Shown: piece after piece, positions 50,128 through 60,852 of the stretch
Layout of the letters: every line of letters begins with the position of its first letter
How positions within the stretch are numbered: the first letter of the stretch is position 1
Assembly (NCBI RefSeq): GCF_002970935.1
Contig: NZ_CP027194.1
Location: 1,922,001 to 1,986,000, forward strand
Direction of reading: 5' to 3'
Source: Lactobacillus sp. CBA3606
Lineage (GTDB): Bacteria > Bacillota > Bacilli > Lactobacillales > Lactobacillaceae
DNA length: 64,000 nt
Translations under genes and position numbers: made by a program
Notes under the pieces: generated by a model
The model's database searches: none
What the model saw: only the letters and a program-made list of their open reading frames with translations
What the model was told of the DNA's origin: nothing

Positions 50128-50286
50128 GGTGTATCCGGGATTAAAGTAGCGAAAAATGGTCCTAGCGAGTTTTAAAAATTGCCCCCGTTAGGTGCTTGAC
50201 TATGCTATATTTAGGCTAAACTCAAATCACGACGACGATTGCGACAGCGATAATGTAACCGGATTCGTGAATGAAAGGAATTTATT

Positions 50287-51099
50287 ATGTCGATTCGTTT
50301 AATTGCCTTAGATATTGATGATACGCTGCTTAATTCGGAGGGTAAACTACTGCCAAGTACGATTACAGCTGTGCAACAAGTCCAGGCCCAAGGGATTAAA
50401 GTGGTGCTCTGTACTGGCCGACCTTTAGCGGGTGTGCAACCCTATCTGACGGCGCTTAACATTACTGGTGATGACCAATATGTGGTGACTTATAATGGTG
50501 CCGTGATTGAAGCGGTTACGGGACGGGTGGTGGCGAAACAGTTGGTAGCCAATAGTTATTATCGTGAATTGACGGCGTTTGGGCAACAACAACATATCCC
50601 ATTTAACGTGCTCGATGATGAAAGTGTCATCTATACGGCTGACCACGATGTGAGCTGGGTGACCGTTGTCCAAGCTTGGGAGAATCAGGCTGGACTTTTA
50701 ATTCGCCAACCGGACGAGTTACCAGCTGATTTTCAAATCACAAAAGGGTTATTCGTAGGAGCACCCGAACAATTAGATGCTGTCGAACCGTTAGTTAAGC
50801 AAAAATTCGGCAAATCCTTATACGTCGTTCGCGCTGCCGCTAACTTTTTGGAACTGATGCATCCGGGAGTCAGCAAGGGCCAAGCGCTTCAAGCTTTGGC
50901 ACAGCTGTTAAAGTTTGATGCGCGTGAAATTATGGCAGTCGGCGATGAGCAAAATGACATTACCATGTTTGATTTTGCGGGAACCGCGGTTGCAATGGGC
51001 AATGGTTCGGCAGCGGCTAAGGCCCATGCTAACCATGTTACCGGAACCAATGATGCTGACGGCTTGGCGGCTGCCATTCAGCGGTATGCTTTAAATTAA
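50287..51099 (+). CDS. Cof-type HAD-superfamily phosphatase
   Basis: This 270-residue hydrolase has the HAD motifs: D-I-D-D-T-L-L near residue 9, C-T-G-R-P near 42, the lysine in K-G near 198 and G-D-E-Q-N-D near 219, plus the C2b cap. Cof-type enzymes such as YidA remove phosphate from sugar phosphates or cofactor precursors. GAAAGGAA lies about 7 nt before the ATG. It is monocistronic, ending at a terminator. Confidence 0.92.
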   Translation: MSIRLIALDIDDTLLNSEGKLLPSTITAVQQVQAQGIKVVLCTGRPLAGVQPYLTALNITGDDQYVVTYNGAVIEAVTGRVVAKQLVANSYYRELTAFGQQQHIPFNVLDDESVIYTADHDVSWVTVVQAWENQAGLLIRQPDELPADFQITKGLFVGAPEQLDAVEPLVKQKFGKSLYVVRAAANFLELMHPGVSKGQALQALAQLLKFDAREIMAVGDEQNDITMFDFAGTAVAMGNGSAAAKAHANHVTGTNDADGLAAAIQRYALN

Positions 51100-51107
51100 G
51101 CTGTATT

Positions 51108-51155
51108 AAAAAATGACTGCTTGATTGGCTAGGCCAATTTAAGCAGTCGTTTTTT
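51108..51155. terminator. Bidirectional terminator
   Basis: AAAAAATGACTGCTT pairs with AAGCAGTCGTTTTTT around an inner ATTGGC-TAG-GCCAAT hairpin; it lies between the phosphatase gene and helD. Confidence 0.85.
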
Positions 51156-51163
51156 AAAACTAA

Positions 51164-53473
51164 TTAAACCCGAACTTGATGTTCGATGGTGAATAAGCCC
51201 GGGGCCATGCGAGCAATTAATGGCGAAACATCACCAACACTGAGTAAGGTCAAGTGGTGCATGGCACGTGATGCAATGGTATAGAGCAAGCCAACGGAGC
51301 GGTCGTCAGGGTAAGTCTTGGCCGAAACATCATAAGCAATCACGGCATCAAATTCTAACCCTTTGGCGAGATAAATCGGCATGATGATGACGCCTTGGGG
51401 CATGGTGCGGTCGTTGTCAGCCATCAGCGTTGCGACGGTATGGTGTTTGAGATATTGATACACTTTTTTACTTTCGGCTAGGTCTTTTGTGAGAATTGCG
51501 ACGGTGGTGGTCGTAGTGAGTTGCCGGTTCACTTCAGTCAATAACCCCTTTAAGGCATTGGTCTCGCCGTAACGCAACATGACTTTCGGCAGGTCGCCTG
51601 CGCGGGTGAAGGCTTGGATTTGGTCGCCATCCGGCAGTAAGGCTTTAGCAAAGTTGGTGATTTGCATGGTTGAACGGTAGCTCTTGTTCAACGTAATCAA
51701 GTTGACCCGGCGAACGGCGAACGCGGCCTTTAAGCGGGTGAGCAATTCTTTGGGAGCTTCGATACCCTTGAATAAGGCTTGTTCACTATCGCCAAGCAAG
51801 GTGAACTTAGCTAACGGAAAGGCATGTTTGATATACAATAATTGCGCAAGTGAATAATCTTGCATTTCATCAACAAAGATTGACTGCATCCGTCGATTTT
51901 GACCACTACCGGTTAGAATATCGCGTAGGAGTAATAGCGGCGCACAATCGATTAGTGCGATTCGATGATATTCGATGCCTGTTTGGAAAGCCTTTTGCCG
52001 AGCAGTCCATTGTTCAGCCGTAATCGGGGCTGGCCGGTCGATTTGGGCTAAAAAGTCGTTATATTGTTCATAAGTATCGAGAAAATACCCATTATAGATT
52101 GCATTGTAGACTTGGCGGAGCCGTTTAGTTACAATCTGTTGTCCAAGATAGAAGACTTCATCGTCTAAAGATTGAAATTCACCACGACGTTTATGCCCTA
52201 GCAAATCATGATAGTCCTCATCATTTAATTGATCAATAATATCGTTGACCCAATCAGCTTGTGCCTCGTGATCAATGCGTTTTTTTAGCTGCTTAATTAA
52301 CATATTCTTGAGCGCCAAGAACCGGTCGGCTGGCTGCATCGCCGCTGGTAAAGCTGTCGCCAACTGGGTGATGGTCTGCTTAGAGAAGAAGACTTCGCCA
52401 TTGAAGACAACATCTGTAAATCGAAGCTGAGCGGCGGGCAATTCATGACAGTAGCGCTCAACTTGTTGCATAAATGCGGCGCCTTCCTGAAAGTCACGGA
52501 TGGCCGGATTAAGGGTGGTTGCTTGGTGGTCTTGTTCGTAGCGTTCGAAGAGACTTTCAACAGTCAATCCTTGAAAGCGAGCGCTTAAAAATTCAGCCAG
52601 CGTCACTTGCCGCATATTGCGTTCACCTAGACTAGGTAGCACTTCCGAAATGTAATGACTAAAGAGCCGGTTAGGTGAAAATAACACCATTTGGTCGGCT
52701 TCTAATGAGGCCCGTGAGTGATACAGCAAGAAGGCAATGCGTTGCAGAATGGCGGACGTTTTGCCGGAACCAGCGACGCCCTGCACAACGAGCAAATCAC
52801 TGTAAGTATCGCGAATAATGTCATTTTGTTCTTTTTGAATCGTGGCGACAATGTTTTGCATATACGCATCATTTTGTTCACCTAAGACGTTTTGTAAAAT
52901 TTCGTCACCAACCGTTTCGTTGGTGTCGAACATGTTTTTAATTTGCCCCTGATTGATTTGAAATTGGCGTTTCTTGAGTAATTCGGTGCTTTGTTTACCG
53001 GCTGGGGCTTGGTATTGCACCTGACCTAACGTCCCATTGTAGTAAACGGATGAGATGGGGGCGCGCCAATCATAGACCAGGAAGTTCTGGTCGGCATCGA
53101 CGAAAGAGGCCGTGCCGATATATAAGCGTTCGGGCGCGTCGTCCGGGCTATCTTGAATATCAATGCGGCCAAAATAGGGTGAATTACTGAGGTCTTTTAA
53201 GACGCCAACTTGGCGTTTTAAGATTGCTTCAGACTCAACCGCGCGTTCGACCATTTGCTTTTGCTGTTGCAATGCCGCATTGGTTTCAATACGGTCATCC
53301 ACTTCAAAGGTATTGACGGAGTTATTATCACCATAGTTTTTCTGAATCACATCGGTTTCAAGATGGGCTTGGTTTAAGAGATGATCGGTCTGTTTGGACC
53401 GTGCTTTAACCTGTTCAACGACTTGGTCCACCCGCTGTTGTTCTTGTTGCTGTTCTTGGTTTGATGTTGTCAC
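51164..53473 (-). CDS. helD: HelD-like RNA polymerase recycling helicase
   Basis: This 769-residue protein is a UvrD-like superfamily 1 ATPase of the HelD group. It has a glutamine-rich N-terminal helical arm (about residues 1-90), then Y-D-W-R-A-P-I-S-S-V-Y-Y near residue 132, Walker A G-V-A-G-S-G-K-T-S near 234, and later D-E-M-Q-D-Y (Walker B) and T-L-N-K-S-Y-R-S motifs. HelD removes stalled RNA polymerase from DNA with ATP hydrolysis. The start is GTG with GGAGG 9 nt upstream. It is monocistronic. Confidence 0.9.
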   Translation of the reverse strand: MTTSNQEQQQEQQRVDQVVEQVKARSKQTDHLLNQAHLETDVIQKNYGDNNSVNTFEVDDRIETNAALQQQKQMVERAVESEAILKRQVGVLKDLSNSPYFGRIDIQDSPDDAPERLYIGTASFVDADQNFLVYDWRAPISSVYYNGTLGQVQYQAPAGKQSTELLKKRQFQINQGQIKNMFDTNETVGDEILQNVLGEQNDAYMQNIVATIQKEQNDIIRDTYSDLLVVQGVAGSGKTSAILQRIAFLLYHSRASLEADQMVLFSPNRLFSHYISEVLPSLGERNMRQVTLAEFLSARFQGLTVESLFERYEQDHQATTLNPAIRDFQEGAAFMQQVERYCHELPAAQLRFTDVVFNGEVFFSKQTITQLATALPAAMQPADRFLALKNMLIKQLKKRIDHEAQADWVNDIIDQLNDEDYHDLLGHKRRGEFQSLDDEVFYLGQQIVTKRLRQVYNAIYNGYFLDTYEQYNDFLAQIDRPAPITAEQWTARQKAFQTGIEYHRIALIDCAPLLLLRDILTGSGQNRRMQSIFVDEMQDYSLAQLLYIKHAFPLAKFTLLGDSEQALFKGIEAPKELLTRLKAAFAVRRVNLITLNKSYRSTMQITNFAKALLPDGDQIQAFTRAGDLPKVMLRYGETNALKGLLTEVNRQLTTTTTVAILTKDLAESKKVYQYLKHHTVATLMADNDRTMPQGVIIMPIYLAKGLEFDAVIAYDVSAKTYPDDRSVGLLYTIASRAMHHLTLLSVGDVSPLIARMAPGLFTIEHQVRV

Positions 53474-53606
53474 TGATAACAGCCTCCAGTCTTAATTGTA
53501 TCCATTTTGCTTGAATAATTTTAGGCGGATTTAGGGGTAGTGTCAATTAAAGCGCCTGGGTTTAGCTTAATTTATGTAAGTCGGCACTGACTGCTTAGGA
53601 TTTGTT

Positions 53607-53635
53607 TTGACAGCGGTGCGGGTAACGCTTAAACT
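53607..53635 (+). promoter_or_regulatory. Promoter of the trpS T-box leader
   Basis: A perfect TTGACA (53607-53612), a 17-bp spacer and TAAACT (53630-53635) lie just before the leader. Confidence 0.8.
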
Positions 53636-53641
53636 AAAGAT

Positions 53642-53868
53642 AAATAATCGTTGAAGAAAAGAACAGTAAGGCGTCCAAATAACAGAGACTTAGTAGTTGC
53701 TGAAAGCTAAGATGGACTAATGAATTGGCTTTTTGGAGATTCGGTGAAAACCGGGAACCCACCCTTATCGGTTGAATGAGTGGCAGAATAAAATTCTGCA
53801 ATTTAGGTGGTACCACGGTAATGCGTCCTAATTGACTATTGTTTTAGTTGATGAGGACGTTTTTTTTT
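53642..53868 (+). promoter_or_regulatory. T-box riboswitch upstream of trpS
   Basis: The leader has the T-box sequence AGGTGGTACCACGG at 53805-53818, a stem I region from about 53655 with the AGAGA-like element, a candidate specifier codon UGG at 53726-53728 and a terminator (CGTCCT 53824-53829 with AGGACG 53854-53859, then nine T). Uncharged tRNA-Trp should pair with the leader and favour the antiterminator. The specifier position is by eye; another UGG lies at 53734-53736. Confidence 0.9.
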
Positions 53869-53870
53869 GA

Positions 53871-54902
<1,032 letters not shown>

Positions 54903-54946
54903 GCGCTAAACGCATTTAGGTCATTTATGCGCATCAACAAGCTATT

Positions 54947-54984
54947 GGTAGTCATTCTGATTTTGGAATGACTGCCATTTTTTT
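54947..54984 (+). terminator. Terminator of trpS
   Basis: GGTAGTCATTC pairs with GAATGACTGCC apart from one G-U and is followed by ATTTTTTT. Confidence 0.85.
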
Positions 54985-55105
54985 GCTCTCCGCCCACTAT
55001 TCAGCCACGCAACCGGTTTAACGGCGCCCAAACACTGTTTTCGCCAAGCGGATGGAAGCATGATAAAATGATAACCAATTATAATTGATAGAGGAGCGTT
55101 TAGTA

Positions 55106-56104
55106 GTGACAGAATCAACATTTTGGCAAGCATTGGCAACGCAGGCCCGTTCAGAACAGCGGCCATTTTTTACGATGGCGCCAATGGAAGCCGTTAGTAA
55201 TACTGTTTTTCGACAGGTTGTTGCGCAAGCAGCGGCTCCGGATGCGTTCTTTACTGAATTCGTCTATGCGCGCAGTGTCACTGATGCGACCACGAAATTC
55301 CCCGTACATGGGCGGCTATATGTGGCACCAGCAGAGACTAAAGCGCCAGTTGTCCAGCTTTGGGGCCAGACGCCGGCTGATTTTGCGACCGCGGCCATGG
55401 CGGTTAAACAACAAGGCTTTCAAGCCGTTGATTTGAATATGGGCTGCCCAGATGGCACGATTATTAAACACCATGGTGGTAGTGACTTGATTCGACATCC
55501 TGACTTGGCAGCTGAATGTATCGCAGCGGCGAAAACGGCGGGGTTAGCGGTGAGTGTTAAAACACGGTTAGGCTATAGCAAAGTTGCCGAGTATCGCGCT
55601 TGGGTCACAACGTTATTACAACAAGATGTGGCCTTATTAACGATCCATTTACGAACTAAGCAAGAGATGAGCAAAGTTGGGGCGCATTTTGAACTCATTG
55701 ATGAGTTGATTCAATTACGAGATGCGATTGCACCACAGACCTTATTACAACTAAATGGGGATATTCCAGATTATCAAGCTGGGTTAGCTTTGGCGCAACA
55801 GCATCCGGGATTAGATGGCATCATGATTGGTCGTGGCATTTTTGCAAGTCCGTTTGCCTTTGCGAAACAACCCCATCAGCAGACGTTAGCGGAGTTACTC
55901 GGGTTACTACGACTGCAATTAGATTTGTTTGATGAGTTTGCAACAAGCTATGATGTGCCCCGCTTTCCAGCCTTAAAACGGTTCTTTAAGATTTATGCGC
56001 GGCCAGAATTAGGGGCGACGGCGCTACGGAACCAATTGATGGCAGCAAAATCAACGGCGGCCGTGCGGCAAATTTTAACTGATTTTGAGGCACAGTTAGA
56101 TTAA
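55106..56104 (+). CDS. tRNA-dihydrouridine synthase family protein
   Basis: This 332-residue flavoprotein reduces uridines in tRNA. It has the TIM-barrel pattern with M-A-P-M-E near residue 26, the catalytic cysteine in N-M-G-C-P near residue 113, V-K-T-R near 153 and I-G-R-G near 243. The catalytic loop (GCPDGTIIKHHGGS) differs from DusA and DusB types. The frame opens at TTG 21 bases earlier; GAGGAG 9 nt before the GTG at 55106 favours GTG. It appears monocistronic, followed by a weak terminator near 56106-56155. Confidence 0.88.
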   Translation: MTESTFWQALATQARSEQRPFFTMAPMEAVSNTVFRQVVAQAAAPDAFFTEFVYARSVTDATTKFPVHGRLYVAPAETKAPVVQLWGQTPADFATAAMAVKQQGFQAVDLNMGCPDGTIIKHHGGSDLIRHPDLAAECIAAAKTAGLAVSVKTRLGYSKVAEYRAWVTTLLQQDVALLTIHLRTKQEMSKVGAHFELIDELIQLRDAIAPQTLLQLNGDIPDYQAGLALAQQHPGLDGIMIGRGIFASPFAFAKQPHQQTLAELLGLLRLQLDLFDEFATSYDVPRFPALKRFFKIYARPELGATALRNQLMAAKSTAAVRQILTDFEAQLD

Positions 56105-56235
56105 TAGGCAATCAGGCTCACGACTTTTTAGTGTCGGGGGTCTTTTTGATTGGCCTGCAACCTTACATCCGCAACGTACCGGCTTTAATGTTAAAATAAA
56201 ATAATAACTAAAAATGTAAAGTGAGCGTGGTGTTG

Positions 56236-57153
56236 ATGGAAAACTTAGCAATTGTGGACTTGGGATCAAATTCGGCGCGAATGGCAGTTAATCGCCTGCA
56301 CCCCAACGGCACGGTTGAAGAAATCAAACGCGTCAAAGAAGATACGCGGTTATCAAAAGGGATGGGTGCAGCGCATATCCTACAACCAGCAGCGATTGAG
56401 CGGACCATCAAAGCGCTATTAAATTTTAAGCAACTTTATGAGCATTTACCAAATACCAAAGTCATCGGGATTACGACGGCGGCGGTTCGAATGGCTAAAA
56501 ATCAAACTGAATTCTTGGCGCGAGTCAAAAAAGAAGTGGGCTTAGACCTCCAAGTCTTGGCTGGTGACGACGAGGCTTACTATGACTACTTAGGCGTTGC
56601 GAATTCGCTAGTTATTCAGGATTGTTTGATTCTGGATACCGGTGGCGCCAGTTGTGAACTGATTTTAGTGAAAGACGGTCGCAAGCAGCAACTGATTAGC
56701 GTGCCCTTTGGGGCGGTGACGCTGTCGGAACAATTCCAACTTGATGATTTGGTGCCCGCAGCTAACCTATTTCGAGCACAGATGTTTTTACGTAATCGGT
56801 TAGCAGATATCTGGTGGCTAAGTGAAGCCATGCATTACCCAATTGTTTTACTAGGCGGGGCTAATCGGACACTGGCACGAATTAATCGTCGCCGGCAGAA
56901 AAAGTTAAAAGTAGAAGATATTCATGGCTATCGCTTAAAAACAGAAACGGTCTATCATACCTTCTTAGACTTATTAAATCGGTCACGCCAAGGCCGGCAA
57001 GATATCTCCGGTATGGAGTATGGCCGGGCAGACATTATTGTCGGGGGCATGCTACCGTTAGTTACCCTGTTGCAAATGTTAGACAGTGACCGTGTGATCT
57101 TTTCAGAAAGTGGTGTCCGTGAAGGCATCATTTCAGAATATTTAAATCAGTAA
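56236..57153 (+). CDS. ppx: Exopolyphosphatase, Ppx/GppA family
   Basis: This 305-residue enzyme has the ASKHA ATPase fold of Ppx/GppA: D-L-G-S-N-S-A-R-M at residues 8-16, L-D-T-G-G-A-S-C-E-L near residue 133 and G-G-A-N-R-T near 210. It hydrolyses polyphosphate or pppGpp; the short length lacks the C-terminal HD-like domain of E. coli Ppx. Several GTG and TTG codons precede; the ATG at 56236 is chosen because the product begins well there, although no strong ribosome binding site is seen. It heads a likely operon with mvaA 27 bp downstream. Confidence 0.88.
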   Translation: MENLAIVDLGSNSARMAVNRLHPNGTVEEIKRVKEDTRLSKGMGAAHILQPAAIERTIKALLNFKQLYEHLPNTKVIGITTAAVRMAKNQTEFLARVKKEVGLDLQVLAGDDEAYYDYLGVANSLVIQDCLILDTGGASCELILVKDGRKQQLISVPFGAVTLSEQFQLDDLVPAANLFRAQMFLRNRLADIWWLSEAMHYPIVLLGGANRTLARINRRRQKKLKVEDIHGYRLKTETVYHTFLDLLNRSRQGRQDISGMEYGRADIIVGGMLPLVTLLQMLDSDRVIFSESGVREGIISEYLNQ

Positions 57154-57180
57154 ACTGAATTTGAAGATAGGACTGATTAT

Positions 57181-58455
57181 ATGACGGCTGATTTTCGCCA
57201 TTTTTACCAAAAAGATTGGGCTGAACGGACGGCCTTAGTAGCTGAACAAGCACAGTTGTCAGCAGCGGAAACTGCGCTGTTTAAAAAGCATTATGACCCT
57301 AAACATCGTGAGATTATTGAAAATTATTTAACGGATTATGCGGTGCCGATGGGTGTGGCCGTGAACTTTGTCGTGGATGGCACGCCGCGGCTAGTGCCGA
57401 TGGTGACTGAAGAGCCATCGGTGATTGCGGCAGCTAGTAATGGTGCCAAAATTGTGAAGCGTGCAGGTGGCTTTAGCACAAGCGTGACGCAACGTGCAAT
57501 GATTGGTCAAATCGTGTTGGAACAAGTTGACGACGTGGCGGCCACCACGCAACTGATTACGGCACAGCAAACCGCACTTTTGGCCGTTGCAGATGCGGCC
57601 CATCCAAGTTTACAACGGCGGGGTGGCGGTGCCCGGCAATTACGTATTCGGCGCTTAGGTCAGGGGTATTTATCAATTGATTTATTCGTTGATGTGCAAG
57701 CTGCGATGGGGGCTAATATGCTCAATAGTATGTTAGAGGCCGTTGCCAAGTCGATTGGTGTGTTGACCAAACATAATGCGTTGATGAGTATTTTGTCTAA
57801 CTATGCAACTGCCAGCTTGGTTCGGGCTAGTTGTCGCCTGCCGGTTAGTCTGTTGCAAGCTGGGCGTTATTCGGGCCAATTAGTGGCCCAAAAGCTGGTA
57901 GCGGCCAGCACGGTGGCCCAGTTAGACCCCTATCGGGCAACGACACATAATAAAGGCATTATGAATGGCATTGATGCCGTCGCCATGGCAACTGGAAATG
58001 ACTGGCGGGCGTTAGAGAGTGGCGCCCATGCCTATGCGGCCCGTGACGGTCAGTATCGGGGCCTAAGTACCTGGACGTTGACCGGTCAGGAATTGGTTGG
58101 TACCATCGAATTGCCGTTACCGGTAGGCATTGTTGGCGGGTCAATCAAGATCAATGCGTTGGCCCAACTGAATCAACGTTTATTGGGTGTAACAACAGCC
58201 ACTGAACTGGCTAAAACCATGGCAGCGGTGGGCTTAGGCCAAAACTTAGCGGCTTTACGTGCGCTAGTGACAACCGGGATTCAACAAGGCCACATGCATT
58301 TGCAACTGAAATCGCTAGCGTTAGCGGCTGGTGCGACCACCGCTGAGTTGCCAGTTATATTACAACGTTTAGAACAAGCCCCACAACAAGACTTAGCCAC
58401 GACCCAACAACTTATCGCCACTTTAAGGCAATCAAAGGAAGAGACGCATGACTAA
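57181..58455 (+). CDS. mvaA: Hydroxymethylglutaryl-CoA reductase, class II
   Basis: This 424-residue class II HMG-CoA reductase makes mevalonate for isoprenoid synthesis in Gram-positive cocci and lactobacilli. All four catalytic residues are seen: glutamate in T-E-E-P-S-V near residue 78, lysine in H-N-K-G-I-M-N-G near 257, aspartate in G-N-D-W-R-A near 274 and histidine in G-H-M-H-L near 371. The usual D-A-M-G-A-N reads A-A-M-G-A-N near residue 178. It overlaps the next gene by 8 bp and lies 27 bp after ppx, so the three are probably one operon. The ribosome binding site AGGA is weak. Confidence 0.94.
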   Translation: MTADFRHFYQKDWAERTALVAEQAQLSAAETALFKKHYDPKHREIIENYLTDYAVPMGVAVNFVVDGTPRLVPMVTEEPSVIAAASNGAKIVKRAGGFSTSVTQRAMIGQIVLEQVDDVAATTQLITAQQTALLAVADAAHPSLQRRGGGARQLRIRRLGQGYLSIDLFVDVQAAMGANMLNSMLEAVAKSIGVLTKHNALMSILSNYATASLVRASCRLPVSLLQAGRYSGQLVAQKLVAASTVAQLDPYRATTHNKGIMNGIDAVAMATGNDWRALESGAHAYAARDGQYRGLSTWTLTGQELVGTIELPLPVGIVGGSIKINALAQLNQRLLGVTTATELAKTMAAVGLGQNLAALRALVTTGIQQGHMHLQLKSLALAAGATTAELPVILQRLEQAPQQDLATTQQLIATLRQSKEETHD

Positions 58456-59407
58456 AATTAACTTAAATCAAGCAGTGTCAGATTTATTAACGACGACGAA
58501 TTCATTGTTTCCAGGGAATGTGACCGTAACTTTTGGTGAGACGGTTTCCGGATATGTGCGGCATGACCAAGCCCAACAAGTGATGACAGCGGGGGATATC
58601 GAGATTCACGTTAGCGATGTAACGGCGCCAAATTATACGGCGTCACATGAACTCTTACATTTATTACTACTGTTACAAGGTTTTCCGCAAGTGACCTTTA
58701 ATCTAACGACGCGAAATGACCAATTAGATGAGCAGTTAATGGCAATCGCAATGGAATTATATGATTTGGTAGCGCATATTCTTGTCGTTCAAAAGCAACG
58801 CCAACACGCTTTAATTGACGACGACATTGAAGCCCGCTACTTTGACGGGGTCGCGGCGACGATTGAGCCCGAAGATCCGCAAAAAACGGATGCGATGATG
58901 ACACTACGACTGTTGACATTAACGGACTTATTGGTCTTTTTCGATGGTCAACTGACACCAACGCGAGCGGCTAAAGTTGCCGCTGATTATCCGCAAGCTT
59001 GGGCAGCTGCCCAGCAGTTATACGCTGGAATGACGGCTAAGCCAGTGACGACACCTTTTGCCATGCGGCGTGCGGTCGTTAAATTGTTCAATGCATTTGA
59101 CGCTCAGATGACGGCGTGGCAGTTGCCATTATTACATGGGAGTGAATTCGTGACCGTTCAAAGTGTGTTGAGTGAACGCCAATTGCGGTTAGAGGTGCGG
59201 CAATTATTTGATGTTTATCATTCTGAAATGGTTGATAAGAACAAACATACACGGGCGTACATTGGGTTGAATAAAGGTGATCGGCAAAATGCCTTTGTTA
59301 TTCCTGCGCCGGCCCAAAAACGAAGCGACGCCTTTTTCAAGACGCTGTATGCAAAATCAGTGAAAGACTTATTAACTGACTTACAGGAACCGTTTACGAT
59401 TCGGTAA
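58448..59407 (+). CDS. HExxH-type protein of unknown function
   Basis: This 319-residue soluble protein contains H-E-L-L-H at about residues 67-71, a zincin-like site preceded by A-S, and an acidic helix near residues 93-110 (D-E-Q-L-M-A-I-A-M-E-L-Y-D-L-V-A-H) that could supply a third ligand. No protease family is clear; I recall neighbours of mvaA in lactobacilli annotated IpaB/EvcA-like, without firm function. It starts inside the end of mvaA (8-bp overlap) with GGAAGAG in front, so translation is coupled. Function is open. Confidence 0.7.
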   Translation: MTKINLNQAVSDLLTTTNSLFPGNVTVTFGETVSGYVRHDQAQQVMTAGDIEIHVSDVTAPNYTASHELLHLLLLLQGFPQVTFNLTTRNDQLDEQLMAIAMELYDLVAHILVVQKQRQHALIDDDIEARYFDGVAATIEPEDPQKTDAMMTLRLLTLTDLLVFFDGQLTPTRAAKVAADYPQAWAAAQQLYAGMTAKPVTTPFAMRRAVVKLFNAFDAQMTAWQLPLLHGSEFVTVQSVLSERQLRLEVRQLFDVYHSEMVDKNKHTRAYIGLNKGDRQNAFVIPAPAQKRSDAFFKTLYAKSVKDLLTDLQEPFTIR

Positions 59408-59452
59408 TGGTCGTAATGGAAGTTGCTATTTTTTTGAAGGGGTGACCGTTTG

Positions 59453-60295
59453 ATGATAACGATTGGACTAACAACTTGGACGGAACATCCGCGCCTGCTA
59501 GGTGGGACGGATAAATTAACTTTGACGGAATACTCGGGCGTCTTACCGGTGGTTGAAGTGGATACACCTTTTTATGGTATTCCCAAACCAGGTACCGTTG
59601 CCAAGTGGCAAAAAGCGGTCCCGGCCAGGTTTCAGTTTATTCTTAAAGCGAATCAAACGATGACCTTGCACGATTCGTATGAAGATGGCATTTCGATGGA
59701 AGCTTTGAAATTAGCTTATCGAAATTATCGGGCCATGTTAAAACCATTGTTGCAACATCAACAATTAAAGGCGATTTTATTTCAATTTCCACCGTTTTTC
59801 GAACGGTCAACACGAAATTTTCACTATTTACAACGGCTGGTAACTTGGCTACCAGGTTTGCCAATCGCAGTTGAGTTTCGTAATCAAAGTTGGTATGAAC
59901 CCGGTGTGAAAGACTCAGTTTTAAGTTTTCTAAAAGACCTAGGTATTATTCATGTGGTGGTCGATGAACCGCATGCTTTAAATGATGGGGTTAGCTTAGA
60001 ACCAGTCGTAACCAGTCCTAAGCTTGCCATAGTCCGGTTACATGGGCGTAATCAAACGGGCTGGTCTACCAAAGGGCCTAACTGGCGGGGACAGCGAACC
60101 TTGTATCGGTATAGTGCCTCCGAGTTAGCTGAGTTTAAGATCTTGGTGGCCCAATTACAAACTCAAACGCAGGAAGTTTGCGTTATTTTCAATAATAACG
60201 CTGGTGGCGATGCCGCAGATAACGCCTTAGCATTAAAGACATTACTGGGCGTTTCTTTTGGTGATTTGGGACCACAGCAGTTGGATTTGTTTTAG
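59453..60295 (+). CDS. DUF72 protein
   Basis: This 280-residue protein has the DUF72 TIM-barrel pattern: I-G-L-T-T-W-T-E-H at the start, E-V-D-T-P-F-Y-G near residue 35, P-A-R-F-Q-F-I-L-K-A near 55 and V-E-F-R-N-Q-S-W near 135. Function is unknown. The frame opens at a TTG one codon earlier; AAGGGG lies about 10 nt before the ATG at 59453. It follows the HExxH gene by 45 bp and may belong to the same operon. Confidence 0.88.
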   Translation: MITIGLTTWTEHPRLLGGTDKLTLTEYSGVLPVVEVDTPFYGIPKPGTVAKWQKAVPARFQFILKANQTMTLHDSYEDGISMEALKLAYRNYRAMLKPLLQHQQLKAILFQFPPFFERSTRNFHYLQRLVTWLPGLPIAVEFRNQSWYEPGVKDSVLSFLKDLGIIHVVVDEPHALNDGVSLEPVVTSPKLAIVRLHGRNQTGWSTKGPNWRGQRTLYRYSASELAEFKILVAQLQTQTQEVCVIFNNNAGGDAADNALALKTLLGVSFGDLGPQQLDLF

Positions 60296-60401
60296 GCGTA
60301 CAGAAGAACACTAAAAGAACAGGGCGTGTTGCCTAAAGCATGTTAATCTGAGCTTATAAGTGTTGATAGCGCAGATGAACAAAATTTAGGAGGTAATTCT
60401 G

Positions 60402-60665
60402 GTGGCACAAGTGGCGTCTAAAGATAATAATTTAGCGTTAGATCAGCGTAAATTTGCCGAAATGGTTGTGAATTCGCATCGCGTTTCGGATGATTTAGAT
60501 CCTGAAGCCATTGTTAAACGCAAGTTAACTTTGTATTTAACAGCCTACTATATGGCTGAAAGGTTCAATAAATTAGAAGATGGTCATTTTCATGGTGAAA
60601 TGGGTACGGTCCATTATCAGAAGTTGTTACAACAGTTAAAAGATGAAAAATTTGGTGACTGGTAG
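60402..60665 (+). CDS. 87-residue protein of unknown function
   Basis: This small soluble protein is helical and charged (DQRKFAEMVVNSHRV, KRKLTLYLTAYYMAERFNKLEDG). I recognise no family. The start is GTG with AGGAGG 8 nt upstream, a strong signal, and a terminator follows, so it is a genuine gene. Confidence 0.7.
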   Translation: MAQVASKDNNLALDQRKFAEMVVNSHRVSDDLDPEAIVKRKLTLYLTAYYMAERFNKLEDGHFHGEMGTVHYQKLLQQLKDEKFGDW

Positions 60666-60686
60666 TCGAAGTAACCACACTAAGCA

Positions 60687-60717
60687 AGCGTTTGAGGTAA
60701 ACTCAGACGCTTTTTTT
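60687..60717 (+). terminator. Terminator of the 87-residue protein gene
   Basis: A perfect 10-bp stem, AGCGTTTGAG with CTCAGACGCT, has a 5-nt loop and a T run. Confidence 0.9.
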
Positions 60718-60792
60718 GCGGCTATTATTCAATTTTATGGCATCGTTTAGCTGGAAGTGTTCTTTAGGTGTTCTTACCCATGAAAATGATAT

Positions 60793-60806
60793 CGAAAACG
60801 TTTTCA
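60793..60806 (+). promoter_or_regulatory. cre site upstream of the citrate transporter
   Basis: CGAAAACGTTTTCA matches TGWNANCGNTNWCA at all defined positions but the first and has the palindromic core GAAAACGTTTTC. It lies 47 bp before the start codon, which fits CcpA repression of citrate fermentation. Confidence 0.65.
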
Positions 60807-60852
60807 ATGAGATATGCTGAGCATATAGAAAACTTAAGGAGGAGCTGAAATC

